Shown here piece after piece: positions 5,445 through 6,621 of a stretch of DNA of 6,621 nt. The notes beneath the pieces are model-generated. The model was not told where the DNA came from. It did not search any database and worked only from the letters and a program-made list of their open reading frames with translations. The translations under genes and the position numbers were made by a program. The DNA lies in assembly GCA_021828745.1 (NCBI GenBank), contig JAJZDE010000070.1, forward strand, positions 1 through 6,621, written 5' to 3'. This stretch comes from Pseudomonadota bacterium. GTDB lineage: Bacteria; Pseudomonadota; Gammaproteobacteria; Burkholderiales; Ferrovaceae. Within the stretch, counting starts at the first letter, position 1, and every line of letters starts with the position of its first letter.

Positions 5445-6621
5445 ATGGTTGCCCATCCAGACCCAAAGTTGTTCGTCCTCGATACCAACGTGTTGCTGCA
5501 CGATCCCACCAGCCTCTTTCAATTTCAGGAACATGATGTGTTTCTGCCCATGATGACCATCGAGGAACTGGACCACAACAAGAAGGGCATGACCGAAGTG
5601 GCACGGAATGCCCGGCAGGTCAGTCGTTTTCTCGACGAAATCATCACCCGTGCGGAAAAAACCGACATCAGGCAGGGCTTTTCCCTCGCACGCACGCAGA
5701 ATTCCGGTCCTTCGGGCACCCTGTTTTTGCAGACCCTGAAGAACACTCAGCCCACCGCCCTGCTGGCCGAGGAAAAACCCGACAACCAGATCCTGGCCGT
5801 CGCCCTCGAACTCCAGCGCAGCCAACCCCAGCGTGCCGTCATCCTGGTCAGCAAGGACATCAACATGCGCATCAAGGCCCGCGCGTTGGGCGTCGATGCG
5901 GAAGATTATTTCAATGACAAGGTCCTGGAAGACACCGATCTGCTGTATACCGGCGTCCGTGAATTACCGGACGATTTCTGGGAAACCCACGGCAAGGGCA
6001 TGCAATCCTGGCAGGAACAGGGACGTACCCTGTACAAGGTGGAAGGTCCCCTGGTCCCCGGTTTCTACCTGAATGAATTCCTCTATCAGGAACAGGGGGA
6101 AAAACCCTTCTACGCCCGCGTCAAGGAACGGATCGGAACCAGTGCCGTCCTCGAGATACTGCGCGACTACACGTCCCAGCGCAATAACACCTGGGGAATC
6201 GTGGCGGCCAATCGGGAACAGAATTTCGCCCTGAACCTGCTCATGAACCCCGATCTCGATTTCATCACCCTGCTCGGTCAGGCAGGGACGGGAAAAACCT
6301 TGCTGACCCTGGCCGCAGGGTTGATGCAAACCATCGAACACAAACAGTACTCGGAGATCATCATGACCCGGGTCACGGTTCCCGTGGGAGAAGACATCGG
6401 TTTCCTGCCCGGTACGGAAGAAGAGAAAATGACACCCTGGATGGGCGCGCTGGAGGACAATCTGGATGTTCTCAACAAGGGGGACGAAGAGGCAGGAGAC
6501 TGGGGACGGGCGGCCACGCGCGACCTGATTCGCTCGCGCATCAAGATCAAGTCCCTGAATTTCATGCGCGGACGAACTTTTCTCAACAAGTATCTGATCA
6601 TCGATGAAGCCCAGAACCTGA
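5445..6621 (+). CDS. PIN-PhoH fusion protein (PhoH2-like RNase/ATPase), cut by window end
   Basis: Fusion of an N-terminal PIN nuclease domain to a C-terminal PhoH P-loop ATPase; members of this PhoH2 type have been described as ATP-dependent RNA helicase/RNases. Seen: 392 codons, still open at the window edge. The PIN domain spans about 9-155: FVLDTN with Asp13, IEELDHNKKG with Glu41, KPDNQILA with Asp113 and SKDINMR with Asp138 supply the expected acidic metal-binding set. A linker/OB-like stretch (about 160-250) precedes the PhoH domain, with Walker A GQAGTGKT at 278-285, TRVTVPVGEDIGFLPG, and Walker B LIIDEAQN with D387 and E388. Roughly 70-80 residues should remain outside. The start is the only in-frame ATG after the peroxiredoxin stop, 27 bp downstream, pointing to co-transcription. 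No vapB-like antitoxin gene precedes it, unlike the mycobacterial VapBC-PhoH2 arrangement. Despite the name, a role in phosphate starvation is not implied. Confidence 0.93.
   Translation, partial: MVAHPDPKLFVLDTNVLLHDPTSLFQFQEHDVFLPMMTIEELDHNKKGMTEVARNARQVSRFLDEIITRAEKTDIRQGFSLARTQNSGPSGTLFLQTLKNTQPTALLAEEKPDNQILAVALELQRSQPQRAVILVSKDINMRIKARALGVDAEDYFNDKVLEDTDLLYTGVRELPDDFWETHGKGMQSWQEQGRTLYKVEGPLVPGFYLNEFLYQEQGEKPFYARVKERIGTSAVLEILRDYTSQRNNTWGIVAANREQNFALNLLMNPDLDFITLLGQAGTGKTLLTLAAGLMQTIEHKQYSEIIMTRVTVPVGEDIGFLPGTEEEKMTPWMGALEDNLDVLNKGDEEAGDWGRAATRDLIRSRIKIKSLNFMRGRTFLNKYLIIDEAQNL

Noticed and set aside
4917..5825. Minus-strand open frame of 302 codons across the peroxiredoxin and PIN-PhoH genes
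   Set aside because: It is antisense to two recognisable genes and spans their boundary. Its composition is that of a shadow frame.

Overview
The window looks like ordinary chromosomal DNA from a Gram-negative proteobacterium. The evidence is a NodT-type outer-membrane efflux lipoprotein with a lipobox, an RND-type periplasmic adaptor and an ArnD-like lipid-carrier deformylase. I lean towards Betaproteobacteria, because the peroxiredoxin (KMKNMYGKQVRGIERSTF block, GVSRDSL block) and its placement before a PIN-PhoH gene match what I remember from that class. This is recall, not a search. The DNA is moderately GC-rich and composition looks uniform. I see no tRNA, rRNA, CRISPR array, insertion sequence or phage gene.

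Left arm, minus strand (transcription runs from about 3940 towards 1): typA/bipA (2102-3913) is followed 86 bp later by a tripartite efflux operon. That operon starts with a NodT-family outer-membrane factor (447-2015, GTG start) and continues after 4 nt with a MexH-like periplasmic adaptor (442 to beyond the window start). The RND pump gene is expected just outside the window. The short typA-efflux gap holds a good sigma70-type promoter (17-bp spacer) with a 20-bp imperfect dyad lying over its -10 element and spacer. This suggests that the pump has its own repressible promoter, in addition to any read-through from typA, which shows no clear terminator.

Right arm, plus strand: divergent from typA is a run of three genes: arnD-like deformylase (4003-4908), 1-Cys-like PrxQ/Bcp peroxiredoxin (4956-5417) and a PIN-PhoH fusion ATPase (5445 to beyond the window end). 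The gaps of 47 and 27 bp suggest one operon, possibly with an internal promoter before the peroxiredoxin. Together the genes fit a theme of envelope modification, peroxide detoxification and RNA turnover, but the functional link is inferred from layout only.

The 89-bp typA/arnD divergent spacer (3914-4002) carries candidate promoters in both directions and a small G-centred inverted repeat. No convincing new multi-gene system is visible. The observations most worth checking are the efflux operator dyad, the arnD gene standing apart from the rest of the arn pathway, the peroxiredoxin lacking the usual resolving cysteine, and an 8-base homopolymer early in the adaptor gene.
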